A stretch of DNA of 64,000 nt from Nonomuraea rubra (GCF_014207985.1 NZ_JACHMI010000001.1:2897001-2961000); one strand, 5' to 3'; positions 8,662 through 18,280 are shown, numbered from the stretch's first letter. The notes: generated by a model from the sequence alone, not told the origin. Translations and numbers: made by a program.

Positions 8662-9813
8662 TCAGTACCCGCCGTAGGGATTCTGGGAGGGCGGCTGGGT
8701 ATTCGGGGCGCTCGACTGGTGGCCCGAGGGGTGCGTCGGGCTGCTCGACGGCGTGCTCGCCGCACCGTTGGAGCTCACCTTCGTGCCCTGCGGGGCGATG
8801 ACTCCGATCAGGCCGTGCTTGGTGCCGTCGATGCCGGCGGAGAACCACAGCGAGCTCTCGCCGCCGGTGGCGGCGGTGCCCGGCTCGAGGTCCCAGAGGC
8901 CGGGCAGCACGATCGGCTTGCCCTCGGACGTGCGCAGCGAGCCCAGGTGCCGGCCGCTGCGGTAGGCGTGGACGGTGCCGTCGCCGAAGTTGCCGACCAG
9001 CAGCGCGTTCCGGTACTCGCTCCGGTTCCAGCCCTTGGGCGCGGCCGTGATCCCCCAGGGGGCGTTCAGACCGACGCGGGAGATGCGGCCGGTCAGGCGT
9101 CCGCTGGCGTTGAAGCGGCTGACGAAGCCCTTGCCGTTGCCGAACACGGGCTTGCCGGTGCTCGGGTCGCGCAGGGCGTAGGCGACCCAGATGTTGCCGT
9201 TGGCCACCGCCACGTTGTAGGCGTTGTAGCCCCTCGGCAGTGCCCGGTCCCTGAACTGCGACCGGCCCAGCGGGATGCGCCTGAAGTCCTCGTCGAAGGC
9301 GTGGATGCGCCCGCTGGCGAAGTCGGCGGCCAGCAGGAACGCCTCGTCCTCGGTCTGGACGAGTTCCAGCCCCTTGTAGTCGGCGCCGCGGGTGAACGCC
9401 GCGATGATCGCGTTGGCCGGGTCGGCCTCCGCGTTCCAGCCGCTGATGGCGCCGCTCGGGCTGGAGAAGATGAAGGTGGCGGGCTTGCCCTTGACGGTGA
9501 AGCCCTCGCCGGGGTTGAACACCTGGCCGGTCGGGGCTCCGCCAGGGATGGCGACCTCCGTCTTCTCCTTCTTGCCCGTGCCGGAGTAGACGGTGGCGCT
9601 ACCGGTGCCGGTGTTCGAGACCCACAGTGTCTTGCCCATGGCCAGGCCCCACGGGTTGACGACCTTGGGGTCGGTGACCGGGGCTTTGCCCTGAACGTCC
9701 GACACAAGGTTGATGACGTCGAATCGCGTCCTGGTGGTGGCGTGTGCGGGAGAGGTGAGAGTCGCTCCCAAGACGACCGCAACAGCGCAGAGTGTGATGA
9801 TGCGTGGCCGCAT
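8662..9813 (-). CDS. Secreted TIGR03118-family beta-propeller-like protein
   Basis: A 383-residue exported protein. The signal peptide is about 25 residues (charged start, VAVVLGATLTSPAHA). The mature part carries TIGR03118 hallmarks: VINLVSDVQGKAPVTDP, VNPWGLAMG, WVSNTGTGSATVY, YNVAVANGNIWVAYA and GDGTVHAY, repeated strands suggesting a six- or seven-bladed propeller. The last 40 residues are a low-complexity Ser/Pro/Gln tail ending NPYGGY, with no LPXTG or membrane anchor. The function of the family is unknown; its extracellular location is clear. The gene is divergent from polyphosphate glucokinase across 110 bases. Confidence 0.85.
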   Translation of the reverse strand: MRPRIITLCAVAVVLGATLTSPAHATTRTRFDVINLVSDVQGKAPVTDPKVVNPWGLAMGKTLWVSNTGTGSATVYSGTGKKEKTEVAIPGGAPTGQVFNPGEGFTVKGKPATFIFSSPSGAISGWNAEADPANAIIAAFTRGADYKGLELVQTEDEAFLLAADFASGRIHAFDEDFRRIPLGRSQFRDRALPRGYNAYNVAVANGNIWVAYALRDPSTGKPVFGNGKGFVSRFNASGRLTGRISRVGLNAPWGITAAPKGWNRSEYRNALLVGNFGDGTVHAYRSGRHLGSLRTSEGKPIVLPGLWDLEPGTAATGGESSLWFSAGIDGTKHGLIGVIAPQGTKVSSNGAASTPSSSPTHPSGHQSSAPNTQPPSQNPYGGY

Positions 9814-9923
9814 CCGTTGCCTCCTAGTTAGCGCTTGTGACGCGAGATACGCGGTGGGGGGAGGCGGGGTTCAGCCGGGCCCGGAATTAGAGTTTTTCGC
9901 GCCTGCGGGGTAGATAGAGGATC

Positions 9924-10658
9924 ATGAACGTGCTGGGCATCGACATCGGCGGCTCGGGCATCAAGGGCGCGCCGGTCGACACAGAGGCCGGTGAGCTGCT
10001 GGAAGAGCGGCTGCGCATCCCCACTCCCGAGCCGTCGTCGCCGGACGCGGTGGCCGGGGTGGTGCGAACCATCACCGAACATTTCGGTTGGACCGGTCCG
10101 GTCGGGGTCACCTTCCCCGGGGTCGTCGTGGACGGCGTGATCAGGTCGGCCGCCAACGTGGATCGTTCCTGGGTCGGCGTCGACGCGGCGCGGCTGTTCG
10201 GCGGGGCCACGGTGCTCAACGACGCCGACGCCGCCGGCCTGGCCGAGGTGCGCTTCGGCGAGGGGAAGGGGCACCGGGGGACCATCCTGGTGCTGACGTT
10301 CGGCACCGGGATCGGCAGCGCCCTGTTCGTGGACGGGACCCTGGTGCCCAACACCGAGCTGGGGCACCTGGAGCTGAACGGCAAGGAGGCCGAGCACCAC
10401 GCCTCGGACCGGGCCAGGGAGAAGCACGACCTGGGCTGGGACAAGTGGGCGGAGCGGGTGGAGGAGTACCTGCGCCACGTCGAGATGTTGTTCACGCCGT
10501 CGCTGATCGTGATCGGCGGGGGCGTCAGCAAGAAGGCGCAGAAGTTCCTGCCGCACGTGCACCTCGCCACGCCCGTGGTGCCCGCCGCCCTGCAGAACCA
10601 GGCGGGCATCATCGGCGTCGCCCACGCGGCCGCGGGCCGGGTGCAGACCGTCCGCTGA
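9924..10658 (+). CDS. ppgK: Polyphosphate glucokinase
   Basis: A ROK-family kinase of 244 residues that phosphorylates glucose to glucose-6-phosphate with inorganic polyphosphate (and usually ATP) as donor. Visible motifs are the phosphate loop [11 protein letters not shown] at the N-terminus, VLNDADAAG with the catalytic aspartate near residue 102, GTGIGSALF, and [17 protein letters not shown] followed by the [10 protein letters not shown] segment that distinguishes PpgK from ordinary ROK glucokinases. Its length equals that of the mycobacterial and Streptomyces enzymes. It is a single gene convergent with the MarR gene. No glycolytic neighbours are present. Confidence 0.93.
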   Translation: MNVLGIDIGGSGIKGAPVDTEAGELLEERLRIPTPEPSSPDAVAGVVRTITEHFGWTGPVGVTFPGVVVDGVIRSAANVDRSWVGVDAARLFGGATVLNDADAAGLAEVRFGEGKGHRGTILVLTFGTGIGSALFVDGTLVPNTELGHLELNGKEAEHHASDRAREKHDLGWDKWAERVEEYLRHVEMLFTPSLIVIGGGVSKKAQKFLPHVHLATPVVPAALQNQAGIIGVAHAAAGRVQTVR

Positions 10659-10676
10659 CGCTTCGCCCCCTGGCGG

Positions 10677-11114
10677 TCAGGCCGGGCCCGAGAGGGCGTC
10701 GGCCATGTCGTCGAGCTGCCTCAGCAGCACCTCCGCCTGGGCCCGGTCCAGCCCGGCCGTCATCCGGCGCTCGATCGCCAGCACGTCGGCCCTGGCCGCC
10801 TCCAGGGTCCGTTCCCCCGCCTCCGTCAGCCGCGTGGGCAGCGCGCGGCCCGACGGCGCGGTCGAGGGCCGCGACACCAGCCCCGCGTCCTCCAGGTTCC
10901 GCAGGACCACGTTCATCGACTGGCGCGTCACGAACGCGCCTCGGGCCAGCTCCGCGTTCGACAGCCTGGGCTGCCGCCCGAGCAGCTCCATGCACGCGTA
11001 CTGCGGCGTGGTGAGCCCGTGCGCGCGCAAGGCGCCGTCCATGGCGGCGCGCAGGGCGGCCTGGACCCGCTTGAGCTGGTAGCCGATCGTGCGGGTGGCG
11101 TCCTCTTGTGTCAT
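10677..11114 (-). CDS. MarR-family regulator, probable leaderless mRNA
   Basis: A winged-helix regulator of 145 residues: LTTPQYACMELLGRQPRLSN leads into the recognition helix (ELARGAFVTRQSMNVVLRNL), followed by the wing (DAGLVSRPSTAPSGRALPTRLTEAG). ATG 11114 is chosen because residues upstream are encoded by the operator palindromes. No Shine-Dalgarno precedes it, and a TTGACA lies about 30 bases upstream with a GAATTC/AATTCT hexamer 17-18 bases further on, so the transcript probably begins at or near the ATG. It is divergent from a VOC-family gene and presumably represses both. The inducer is unknown. Confidence 0.85.
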   Translation of the reverse strand: MTQEDATRTIGYQLKRVQAALRAAMDGALRAHGLTTPQYACMELLGRQPRLSNAELARGAFVTRQSMNVVLRNLEDAGLVSRPSTAPSGRALPTRLTEAGERTLEAARADVLAIERRMTAGLDRAQAEVLLRQLDDMADALSGPA

Positions 11115-11158
11115 GTCAGAATTCTGACATATGCTCTCCCATGTCAAAGCTCTGACAT
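11113..11158. promoter_or_regulatory. Paired 18-bp palindromic operators of the MarR/VOC divergon
   Basis: ATGTCAGAATTCTGACAT (11113-11130) is a perfect palindrome and ATGTCAAAGCTCTGACAT (11141-11158) is the same site with one mismatched pair; centres are 28 bases apart. The first overlaps the marR start codon and its likely -10. The second contains the leftward TTGACA and lies just before the VOC gene's GGGAGGG ribosome site. Binding of the adjacent MarR protein to shut off both genes is inferred. Confidence 0.8.
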
Positions 11159-11172
11159 GGGAGGGACGTTTC

Positions 11173-11532
11173 ATGACTGTCACCGGAATCGACTTCGTCG
11201 CGCTGCAGGTCCGGGATCTCGAGCGGGCCGCCGCGTTCTACGAGAAGCACCTCGGTCTCGTCCGCAATCCCGCCGCCCCGCCGCACGCCGTCGTGTTCGC
11301 CACCGAGCCCATCGCCTTCGCCGTACGGGAGCCGCTGCCCGGCGTCGAGCTGCCGGAGCGGCCCGGGGCCGGCGTGGCGCTCTGGCTCAAGGCCGGCGAC
11401 GCCCAGCGGCTGCACGACGACCTCCAGGCGGCGGGCGTGCCGATCGTGACCCCGCCCGTGGACGGCCCCTTCGGGCGGACGTTCAGCTTCGAGGGCCCCG
11501 AGGGTTACGTGATCACGATTCACGATCGCTAG
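11173..11532 (+). CDS. VOC-family (glyoxalase/bleomycin-resistance-type) protein
   Basis: A 119-residue single-module VOC protein (two beta-alpha-beta-beta-beta units): DFVALQVRDLERAAAFYEKHLG at the start and a C-terminal metal-site region FSFEGPEGYVITIHDR. Family members include glyoxalases, dioxygenases, isomerases and drug-binding proteins, so the substrate cannot be read from sequence. ATG 11173 follows GGGAGGGACG at proper spacing. The gene is divergent from the MarR regulator and sits directly behind the paired operators, so it is probably the main target and responds to the same small molecule. Confidence 0.85.
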   Translation: MTVTGIDFVALQVRDLERAAAFYEKHLGLVRNPAAPPHAVVFATEPIAFAVREPLPGVELPERPGAGVALWLKAGDAQRLHDDLQAAGVPIVTPPVDGPFGRTFSFEGPEGYVITIHDR

Positions 11533-11624
11533 ACACGGCGATATTGGGATGCGCGAGGCGGGCGCGTCAGGCACCATGGGCGGTTGGCTCCGGGGATGCG
11601 GGGCTCAAATATCCTGAAAGCAGT

Positions 11625-14600
11625 ATGGGAACGCCTTCGTTGTCCTCTCCACTCGCCGAGCTCCAGTCCCGCCTGCCCGACCTCATGCCGCGAGACCAGC
11701 GGCGGTTGCGGCGCAGGCTCGACGGCATGCGCCGCGTGCGCTCCCGCGACGCGCGCGACAAGATCGCCGCGGAGATCCTGGCCGACCTGGAGCGGGCGGA
11801 ACAGCGACTGGTACGGCGCCGCGAAGCCGTACCGGTAGTGAAATATCCGGAAAACCTGCCTGTATCGCAGCGCAAGGACGACATCCTGGAGGCCATCCGC
11901 GACCACCAGGTCGTGATCATCGCGGGCGAGACGGGCTCCGGCAAGACCACCCAGATCCCCAAGATCTGCCTGGAGCTGGGCCGGGGCGTACGCGGGCTGA
12001 TCGGTCACACCCAGCCCCGCCGCATCGCCGCCCGCACGGTCGCCGAGCGCATCGCCGAGGAGCTCGGCACCGGCCTCGGCGAGGTGGTCGGCTACAAGGT
12101 GCGCTTCACCGACCAGGCGAGCGACCGCACCCTGGTCAAGCTCATGACCGACGGCATCCTGCTGGCCGAGCTGCAGAACGACCGCCTGCTCGACCAGTAC
12201 GACACGCTGATCATCGACGAGGCCCACGAGCGCAGCCTCAACATCGACTTCATCCTCGGCTACCTGAAACAGCTCCTGCCCCAGCGCCCCGACCTCAAGG
12301 TCGTCATCACCAGCGCCACGATCGACCCCGAGCGCTTCTCCCGCCACTTCGACGACGCGCCGATCATCGAGGTGTCCGGCCGCACGTACCCGGTGGAGGT
12401 GCGCTACCGGCCGCTGGAGGAGGACGACGACCAGACGCAGGGCATCGTGGACGCCTGCCGCGAGCTGATCGGCGAGGGGCCCGGCGACATCCTGGTGTTC
12501 CTGTCGGGCGAGCGGGAGATCCGCGACGCCGCCGACGCGCTGGCCAAGGCCGAGTTCCGCAACACCGAGATCCTGCCGCTCTACGCCCGCCTCAGCGCCG
12601 CCGAGCAGCACCGCGTCTTCCAGCGCCACACCGGCCGCCGCATCGTGCTGGCCACCAACGTCGCCGAGACCTCGCTCACCGTCCCGGGCATCAAGTACGT
12701 CGTCGACCCCGGCTTCGCCCGCATCTCCCGCTACAGCCACCGCACCAAGGTGCAGCGCCTGCCGATCGAGCCCATCTCGCAGGCCAGCGCCAACCAGCGC
12801 AAGGGCCGCTCCGGGCGTACCTCCGACGGCATCTGCATCCGGCTCTACGAGGAGGAGGACTTCCTCGGCCGGCCGGAGTTCACCGACCCCGAGATCCTGC
12901 GGACGAACCTGGCCTCGGTCATCCTCCAGATGACCTCGATCGGGCTGGGCGACATCGAGGCGTTCCCGTTCGTCGAGCCGCCGGACCGCCGCCAGGTCAA
13001 GGACGGCGTCAACCTGCTGCACGAGCTGGGCGCGTTCGACGCCCAGAACAAGCTCACCGGCGTCGGCCGCAAGCTCGCCCAGCTCCCCGTGGACCCGCGC
13101 CTGGGCCGCATGGTCCTGGAGGCCGAGAAGAACGGCTGCCTGCGCGAGGTCATGGTGATCGCCGCCGCCCTGTCCATCCAGGACCCGCGCGAGCGCCCCT
13201 CCGACAAGCAGCAGCAGGCCGACGAGAAACACCGCCGCTTCGCCGACCCCGAGTCCGACTTCCTGGCCTACCTCAACCTGTGGAACTACCTGCGCGAGAA
13301 GCAGCAGGAGCTGTCCTCCAGCGCGTTCCGGCGGTTGTGCAAGGCCGAGTTCCTCAACTACCTGCGCGTACGCGAGTGGCAGGACATCTACAGCCAGGTA
13401 CGCCAGTCGCTCGGCGCCCAGCCCAACAGCGGCCCGGCCGACCCGTACCACGTGCACGCCTCGCTGCTCGTCGGCCTGCTGTCGCACATCGGCGTCAAGG
13501 ACGTCATGGAGAAGCGCGGCGCCGACGGCCGCAGGCCGATCCAGGAGTACCTGGGCGCCCGCAACGCCCGCTTCGCCATCTTCCCCGGCTCGGCACTGGC
13601 CAAGAAGCAGCCGCAGTGGGTCATGTCGGCCGAGCTCGTGGAGACCTCCCGCCTGTGGGCCCGGGTCAACGCCAAGATCGAGCCCGACTGGGTCGAGCCG
13701 CTCGCGCAGCACCTCGTCAAGCGCACCTACTCCGAGCCGCACTGGGAGAAGAACCAGGGCGCCGTGATCGCCCTGGAGAAGGTCACCCTGTACGGCGTGC
13801 CGCTGGTCACCGGCCGCAAGGTCAACTACGGCCGCATCGACCCCGACCTGTCGCGCGAGCTGTTCATCAGGCACGCGCTGGTCGAGGGCGACTGGGACAC
13901 CCACCACCAGTTCCTCAGGGACAACCGCCGCCTGCTCGGCGAGGTCGAGGAACTGGAGAACCGCGCCCGCCGCCGCGACATCATGGTGGACGACGAGGCC
14001 CTGTTCGACTTCTACGACCAGCGGGTGCCGGCCGAGGTGGTCTCGGCCCGCCACTTCGACTCCTGGTGGAAGAAGGCCAGGCAGGAGCAGCCCGACCTGC
14101 TCACGTTCTCGCCGGAGATGCTGGTCAACGAGGGCGCCGACATCAGCGCCCGCGACTACCCCGACACCTGGAAACAGCTCGGCCAGCGGATGCGGCTGAC
14201 CTACCAGTTCGAGCCGGGCGCCGACGCCGACGGTGTCACCGTGCACGTGCCGCTCCAGGTGCTCAACCAGGTCAACTCCGACGGCTTCGACTGGCAGATC
14301 CCCGGCCTGCGCGAGGAACTGATCACCGCGCTGATCCGCTCCCTGCCGAAGAACGTGCGCCGCAACTTCGTGCCCGCCCCCAACTACGCCAAGCAGGTGC
14401 TCGCCGGCGTCAAGCAGGGCGGCGAGCCGCTGCTGGAGGCCGTCGAACGCGAGCTGCTGCGCCTGACGGGCATCCGCGTGCCGCGCGACGCCTGGCAGCT
14501 CGACCAGGTGCCCGACCACCTGCGCATCACCTACCGGGTGATCGACGAGCGCAAGCGCACGGTGGCCGAGGACAAGGACCTCGACGCGCTCAAGCGCCGC

Positions 14601-15494
14601 CTGGCGCCCCGCCTGCGCCAGACGCTCTCTCAGGCCGGCGACGACCTGGAGCAGACCGGCCTGCACACCTGGAGCTTCGGCACCCTGCCCAAGGTCTTCG
14701 AGCAGGGCCGCATGAAGGGCTACCCGGCCCTGGTGGACGCGGGTGACTCCGTCTCCATCAAGATCTTCGAAACCCAGGCCGAGCAGCGCCGCTCCCACTG
14801 GCCCGGCGTCCGCCGCCTCCTCCTGCTCAACGTCACCAACCCGGCCAAGTCGCTGCTCGGCGGCCTGTCCAACCAGGCCAAGCTGGCCCTGTCGCGCAGC
14901 CCCCACGGCGGGGCGGTGGCCCTGTTCGACGACGTGGTCAACGCCGCCGTGGACAAGCTCATGCTCGACGCCGGCGGCCCCGCCTGGGACCCGGTCGGCT
15001 TCGACCGCCTCTACCAGCACGTGCGCGCCCACCTGTACGACACGGCGCGGGACGTGCTGGCCAGGGTGGAGCAGATCCTCAGCGTCTGGCACGAGTCGAA
15101 CGTGCGCCTGGACGCGCTGCGGGCGAGCGCGGCGACGCAGGACGTGCGGGATCAGCTCGGCAAGCTGGTGTACAAGGGCTTCGTGACCGCCACGGGCTAT
15201 CGCCGGCTGCCGGACCTCCTGCGCTACATCCGGGCCATCGACCGCCGCCTGACCAAGCTGCCCGAGGAGCCCTGGCGGGATCAGGAGTGGATGGATCGGG
15301 TGCACAAGGTCGAGGACGACTATCACGACGTGCTGGACCGGCTGCATCCGGCGCGGCGGGGGGACCCGGACGTGGTGGAGATCCGGTGGATGATCGAGGA
15401 GCTGAGGGTGAGCTTCTTCGCTCAGACGCTGGGGACGCCGACGCCCGTGTCGGAGAAGCGGATCGCGAAGGCGCTGGAGAAGCTCACGCCCTGA
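11625..15494 (+). CDS. hrpA: ATP-dependent RNA helicase HrpA
   Basis: A DEAH-box helicase of 1289 residues, close to the 1300 of E. coli HrpA. Motifs in order: Walker A GETGSGKTT (about residue 103), TQPRRIAARTVAER (Ia), DEAHERS (about 200), SATID (III), TNVAETSLTVPG (V) and QRKGRSGR (VI, about 391). Then come the helicase-associated and OB domains and a long C-terminal DUF3418 region typical of HrpA but absent from other DHX proteins. HrpA has been linked to RNA processing and to rescue of stalled ribosomes in E. coli. ATG 11625 is the first start after the VOC gene that begins a family-like N-terminus; the frame is open much further upstream but lies over other genes. The 3' end overlaps the convergent Uma2 gene by 11 bases. 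Confidence 0.93.
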   Translation: MGTPSLSSPLAELQSRLPDLMPRDQRRLRRRLDGMRRVRSRDARDKIAAEILADLERAEQRLVRRREAVPVVKYPENLPVSQRKDDILEAIRDHQVVIIAGETGSGKTTQIPKICLELGRGVRGLIGHTQPRRIAARTVAERIAEELGTGLGEVVGYKVRFTDQASDRTLVKLMTDGILLAELQNDRLLDQYDTLIIDEAHERSLNIDFILGYLKQLLPQRPDLKVVITSATIDPERFSRHFDDAPIIEVSGRTYPVEVRYRPLEEDDDQTQGIVDACRELIGEGPGDILVFLSGEREIRDAADALAKAEFRNTEILPLYARLSAAEQHRVFQRHTGRRIVLATNVAETSLTVPGIKYVVDPGFARISRYSHRTKVQRLPIEPISQASANQRKGRSGRTSDGICIRLYEEEDFLGRPEFTDPEILRTNLASVILQMTSIGLGDIEAFPFVEPPDRRQVKDGVNLLHELGAFDAQNKLTGVGRKLAQLPVDPRLGRMVLEAEKNGCLREVMVIAAALSIQDPRERPSDKQQQADEKHRRFADPESDFLAYLNLWNYLREKQQELSSSAFRRLCKAEFLNYLRVREWQDIYSQVRQSLGAQPNSGPADPYHVHASLLVGLLSHIGVKDVMEKRGADGRRPIQEYLGARNARFAIFPGSALAKKQPQWVMSAELVETSRLWARVNAKIEPDWVEPLAQHLVKRTYSEPHWEKNQGAVIALEKVTLYGVPLVTGRKVNYGRIDPDLSRELFIRHALVEGDWDTHHQFLRDNRRLLGEVEELENRARRRDIMVDDEALFDFYDQRVPAEVVSARHFDSWWKKARQEQPDLLTFSPEMLVNEGADISARDYPDTWKQLGQRMRLTYQFEPGADADGVTVHVPLQVLNQVNSDGFDWQIPGLREELITALIRSLPKNVRRNFVPAPNYAKQVLAGVKQGGEPLLEAVERELLRLTGIRVPRDAWQLDQVPDHLRITYRVIDERKRTVAEDKDLDALKRRLAPRLRQTLSQAGDDLEQTGLHTWSFGTLPKVFEQGRMKGYPALVDAGDSVSIKIFETQAEQRRSHWPGVRRLLLLNVTNPAKSLLGGLSNQAKLALSRSPHGGAVALFDDVVNAAVDKLMLDAGGPAWDPVGFDRLYQHVRAHLYDTARDVLARVEQILSVWHESNVRLDALRASAATQDVRDQLGKLVYKGFVTATGYRRLPDLLRYIRAIDRRLTKLPEEPWRDQEWMDRVHKVEDDYHDVLDRLHPARRGDPDVVEIRWMIEELRVSFFAQTLGTPTPVSEKRIAKALEKLTP

Positions 15495-16086
15495 TCATGG
15501 AGGTGTCGAGCTCGAAGTCGATGGGCGAGGGCAGGCAGATGACCTTCCCCATCGCCACGGAGGTGGCCGTGCGGTATTCGCCGTCTTGAAGGTTGCTGTA
15601 GACGGTGACGACCGGCGGCTGCGCGATCGGATCGATCAGAAGGTAGACCGGAATCTTGCCGAGCGCGTAGAGATGCAGCTTGGCCACGCGGTCGGTATGG
15701 ATGCTGCTGGGTGAGACGATCTCGGCGGCCATGATGACCCCGGATGACAACAGTTCGTTTCCCCATCGGTTGCAGTCGGGCGGGCTCAACACATAATCCG
15801 GGGAGGCCGAGTCTCGGGGGCCTTCGATGCAGATGCCCGGACCCTGGGGCGATCCGCTCCAGCCGCGTTCCTTGCGCAGCGGAAAGAGGGCATCGTGCAG
15901 GTCTGCGGCCCTCCAGGAGTGCTCCGGGCTGCCGAGCGGGCTCACGAGCAGGTTCCCTTCGATGAGCTCGACCCGGAAGCCGGGGAGGGGGGGCAGGGCA
16001 TCGAACAACTCTCTTGTGGTCTGGAACATGGGCTCGCCGGCCGTCTCGGGCTGGGCCGCCGGAGGTTCGATCGCCATGGCCACCAT
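15484..16086 (-). CDS. Uma2-family putative endonuclease (PD-(D/E)XK fold)
   Basis: A 200-residue protein of the Uma2/DUF820 family. Core motifs are VELIEGNLLVSPLGSPEHS, the acidic pair SPDYVLS and MAAEIVSPSS with the EVVSPS-like catalytic glutamate, then RVAKLHLYALGKIPVYLLIDP, whose lysine completes a PD-(D/E)XK site. Uma2 proteins are numerous in cyanobacteria and actinomycetes, often as solitary genes; nuclease activity is predicted from the fold. ATG 16086 follows AAGGGAC at suitable spacing; a longer open frame upstream is the catalase terminator hairpin. Convergent with hrpA. Confidence 0.8.
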   Translation of the reverse strand: MVAMAIEPPAAQPETAGEPMFQTTRELFDALPPLPGFRVELIEGNLLVSPLGSPEHSWRAADLHDALFPLRKERGWSGSPQGPGICIEGPRDSASPDYVLSPPDCNRWGNELLSSGVIMAAEIVSPSSIHTDRVAKLHLYALGKIPVYLLIDPIAQPPVVTVYSNLQDGEYRTATSVAMGKVICLPSPIDFELDTSMIRA

Positions 16087-16156
16087 CGGCTCTGTCCCTT
16101 CGTGTTCGAACGGGTACGCTAAGTATGTCACCGGACCATCACCCTTAGCGACAGAA

Positions 16157-16189
16157 TCGGCCGCCTCCGCTCGTAGCGGAAGCGGCCGA
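16157..16189 (-). terminator. Terminator hairpin after the catalase gene
   Basis: On the minus strand, eight bases after the catalase stop, the arms TCGGCCGC-T-TCCGCT and AGCGGA-G-GCGGCCGA form a 15-pair stem with one wobble and a three-base ACG loop. There is no long T run, as is usual for GC-rich actinomycete terminators. It separates the catalase from the Uma2 gene. Confidence 0.75.
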
Positions 16190-16196
16190 CAAGGTC

Positions 16197-18200
16197 TCAC
16201 GCGGGCACGCCCGACACGTCCCGGTCATAGAACCGATGCCCCGCCACCGCCTCCGCGAAGGCGCTCGCGATGTCGTCCCCCACGATCACCCCCGTGTCGT
16301 TCGGCAGCCGGGCGGCCTCCAGGAGCTGCCGCCCCGACCCCACGGCCCCGACGGCCTTGCCGTGCCTGAACGCCTCCAGCACGAAGAACACGGCCCGCGC
16401 CGAAGCGGCCAGCGCACCCCCGTCGGTCGCCACCACGGCGTCGTAGATGACCGAGTTGGCCGCGCTGAGCTGCCGGTCCACCGGCAGCCCGCCGACCTCG
16501 CCCTCGTGCGGCGCCACGATCTCGCAGATCGCCCCCTGGCCTTCGAGGGCCTGGCGGAAGGCGGTGACGGCGGCGGCGTCCGTCCCGTCGGCCATGAGGA
16601 TGGCGATCTTGCGGGTGGCGACGCTGCGCGGCTGGCCGGTCATGCTGAGCGCGGGCGAGGCGTTGGAGTGCACCTGGCCGCCGCCCGGTGCGGGCAGGCC
16701 GAGGCCCTGGGCGACCGCGGCCCCCAGGTCGGGGTGGATCTTGCCGCAGTGGACGACCATGGCCTCCTTGATGTGCTTGCGCTCCACGTGCCCGAGCTCG
16801 AACAGGAAGGCGGCCACGATGTGCCGCTTCTCCCAGTCGGCCATGCTGTTCCAGAACAGCGTGGCCTGGCTGTAGTGGTCCTCGAAGCTGGGGCTGCGCT
16901 TGCGGATCTTGGAGCCTTCCACCTTCTCCTGGTAGTGCCGGTAGCCGTCCATGGCCGCGGGGCAGCCGCCGCTGATGGAGTTGGGGGCGTAGCTGGTGCG
17001 CGACTCGTGGATCAGGTGCTGGTGGAAGCCGTCGCGCTGGTCGTTGCGTACGGGGGCGATCGGCCTGTTGATGGGGATCTGCGGGAAGTTGGGGCCGCCG
17101 AGGCGCAGGAGCTGGGTGTCGAGGTAGGAGAAGTTCCTGGCCTGGAGCAGGGGGTCGTTGGTGAAGTCGATGCCGGGCACGAGGTTGGCCGTGTGGAAGG
17201 CCACCTGCTCGGTCTCTGCGTGGAAGTTCTGCGGGTTGCGGATCAGCGTCATCTTGCCGATGGGCCGCAGCGGCACCTGCTCCTCGGGGATGATCTTCGT
17301 GGCGTCGAGCAGGTCGAAGTCGAAGTCGTGCTCGCGCGACTCGGGCACGAGCTGCACGCACAGCTCGTACTCGGGGTAGGCGCCGCGCTCGATCGCCTCC
17401 CACAGGTCGCGGCGGTTGAAGTCGGGGTCGTTGCCCTGGACGCGCAGCACCTCGTCCCACACCAGCGAGTACGTCCCCAGCTTCGGCCGCCAGTGCCACT
17501 TGACGAACGTGCCCTGCCCCTGGGCGTTCACCAGCCGGAACGTGTGCACCCCGAACCCCTGCATCATCCGGTAGCTGCGCGGGATCGCCCGGTCGGACAT
17601 CAGCCACATGACCATGTGCAGCGACTCCGGCTGGAGCTGGACGAAGTCCCAGAACGTGTCGTGCGCCGACTGCGCCTGCGGGATCTCGTTGTGCGGCTCA
17701 GGCTTGACGGCGTGCACGAAGTCGGGGAACTTGATGCCGTCCTGGATGAAGAAGACGGGGAAGTTGTTGCCGACCAGGTCGAAGTTGCCCTGGGTGGTGT
17801 AGAACTTCGTGGCGAAGCCGCGCACGTCGCGTACGGTGTCGGCCGAGCCGCGGAAGCCCGCCACGGTGGAGAAGCGCACGAAGGTGGGCGTCTTGACCGA
17901 GGTGTCGTTCAGGAACGCGGCCGAGGTGTACTCGCCGAGCGGCTCGTACAGCTCGAAGACCCCGTACGCGCCCGAGCCCCTGGCGTGCACCACCCGCTCG
18001 GGGATGCGCTCGTGGTCGAAGCGGGTGATCTTCTCGCGGAAGTGGAAGTCCTCCATGAGGGTCGGCCCGCGGGTGCCGGCCTTGAGCGAGTTGTCCGTGT
18101 CGTCGACCCGGGTGCCCTGGTCGGTGGTCATGTTGAGGTCGTCGAGAGGTACGCGGTGCTCGTCGAGCTGGCGGTCCTTCGCGTCACGCTCTGGTTGCAT
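16197..18200 (-). CDS. katE: Large-subunit (clade 2, KatE/HPII-type) catalase with DJ-1-like tail
   Basis: Decomposes hydrogen peroxide in the cytoplasm. At 667 residues it is far longer than small-subunit catalases (about 480-500). Visible residues: FDHERIPERVVHARG with the distal histidine (about residue 72), VGNNFPVFF with the catalytic asparagine (about 145), and the proximal heme tyrosine in RNFSYLDTQLLRLG. After about residue 515 comes a DJ-1/PfpI-like flavodoxin domain (KIAILMADGTDAAAVTAFRQ, then VIYDAVVATDGGALA), diagnostic of clade 2. AAGGGGGA precedes ATG 18200. It is a single gene closed by a strong hairpin and divergent from a HAD gene. Stress-sigma control is usual for KatE but no such promoter is evident to me. 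Confidence 0.92.
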   Translation of the reverse strand: MQPERDAKDRQLDEHRVPLDDLNMTTDQGTRVDDTDNSLKAGTRGPTLMEDFHFREKITRFDHERIPERVVHARGSGAYGVFELYEPLGEYTSAAFLNDTSVKTPTFVRFSTVAGFRGSADTVRDVRGFATKFYTTQGNFDLVGNNFPVFFIQDGIKFPDFVHAVKPEPHNEIPQAQSAHDTFWDFVQLQPESLHMVMWLMSDRAIPRSYRMMQGFGVHTFRLVNAQGQGTFVKWHWRPKLGTYSLVWDEVLRVQGNDPDFNRRDLWEAIERGAYPEYELCVQLVPESREHDFDFDLLDATKIIPEEQVPLRPIGKMTLIRNPQNFHAETEQVAFHTANLVPGIDFTNDPLLQARNFSYLDTQLLRLGGPNFPQIPINRPIAPVRNDQRDGFHQHLIHESRTSYAPNSISGGCPAAMDGYRHYQEKVEGSKIRKRSPSFEDHYSQATLFWNSMADWEKRHIVAAFLFELGHVERKHIKEAMVVHCGKIHPDLGAAVAQGLGLPAPGGGQVHSNASPALSMTGQPRSVATRKIAILMADGTDAAAVTAFRQALEGQGAICEIVAPHEGEVGGLPVDRQLSAANSVIYDAVVATDGGALAASARAVFFVLEAFRHGKAVGAVGSGRQLLEAARLPNDTGVIVGDDIASAFAEAVAGHRFYDRDVSGVPA

Positions 18201-18280
18201 GAAAAGATCCCCCTTACGGATATTTCGTCCGGTGTGTGCTAGTGCCCAGACAGCTGAGGTGAAACAGGGTGGGGGGATCG

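Noticed and set aside
11529..15347. A 1272-codon open frame on the minus strand across hrpA.
   Set aside because: It is the mirror of a high-GC gene with strong helicase motifs on the plus strand, has no ribosome site or recognisable domain, and its residue content is typical of antisense shadow frames.
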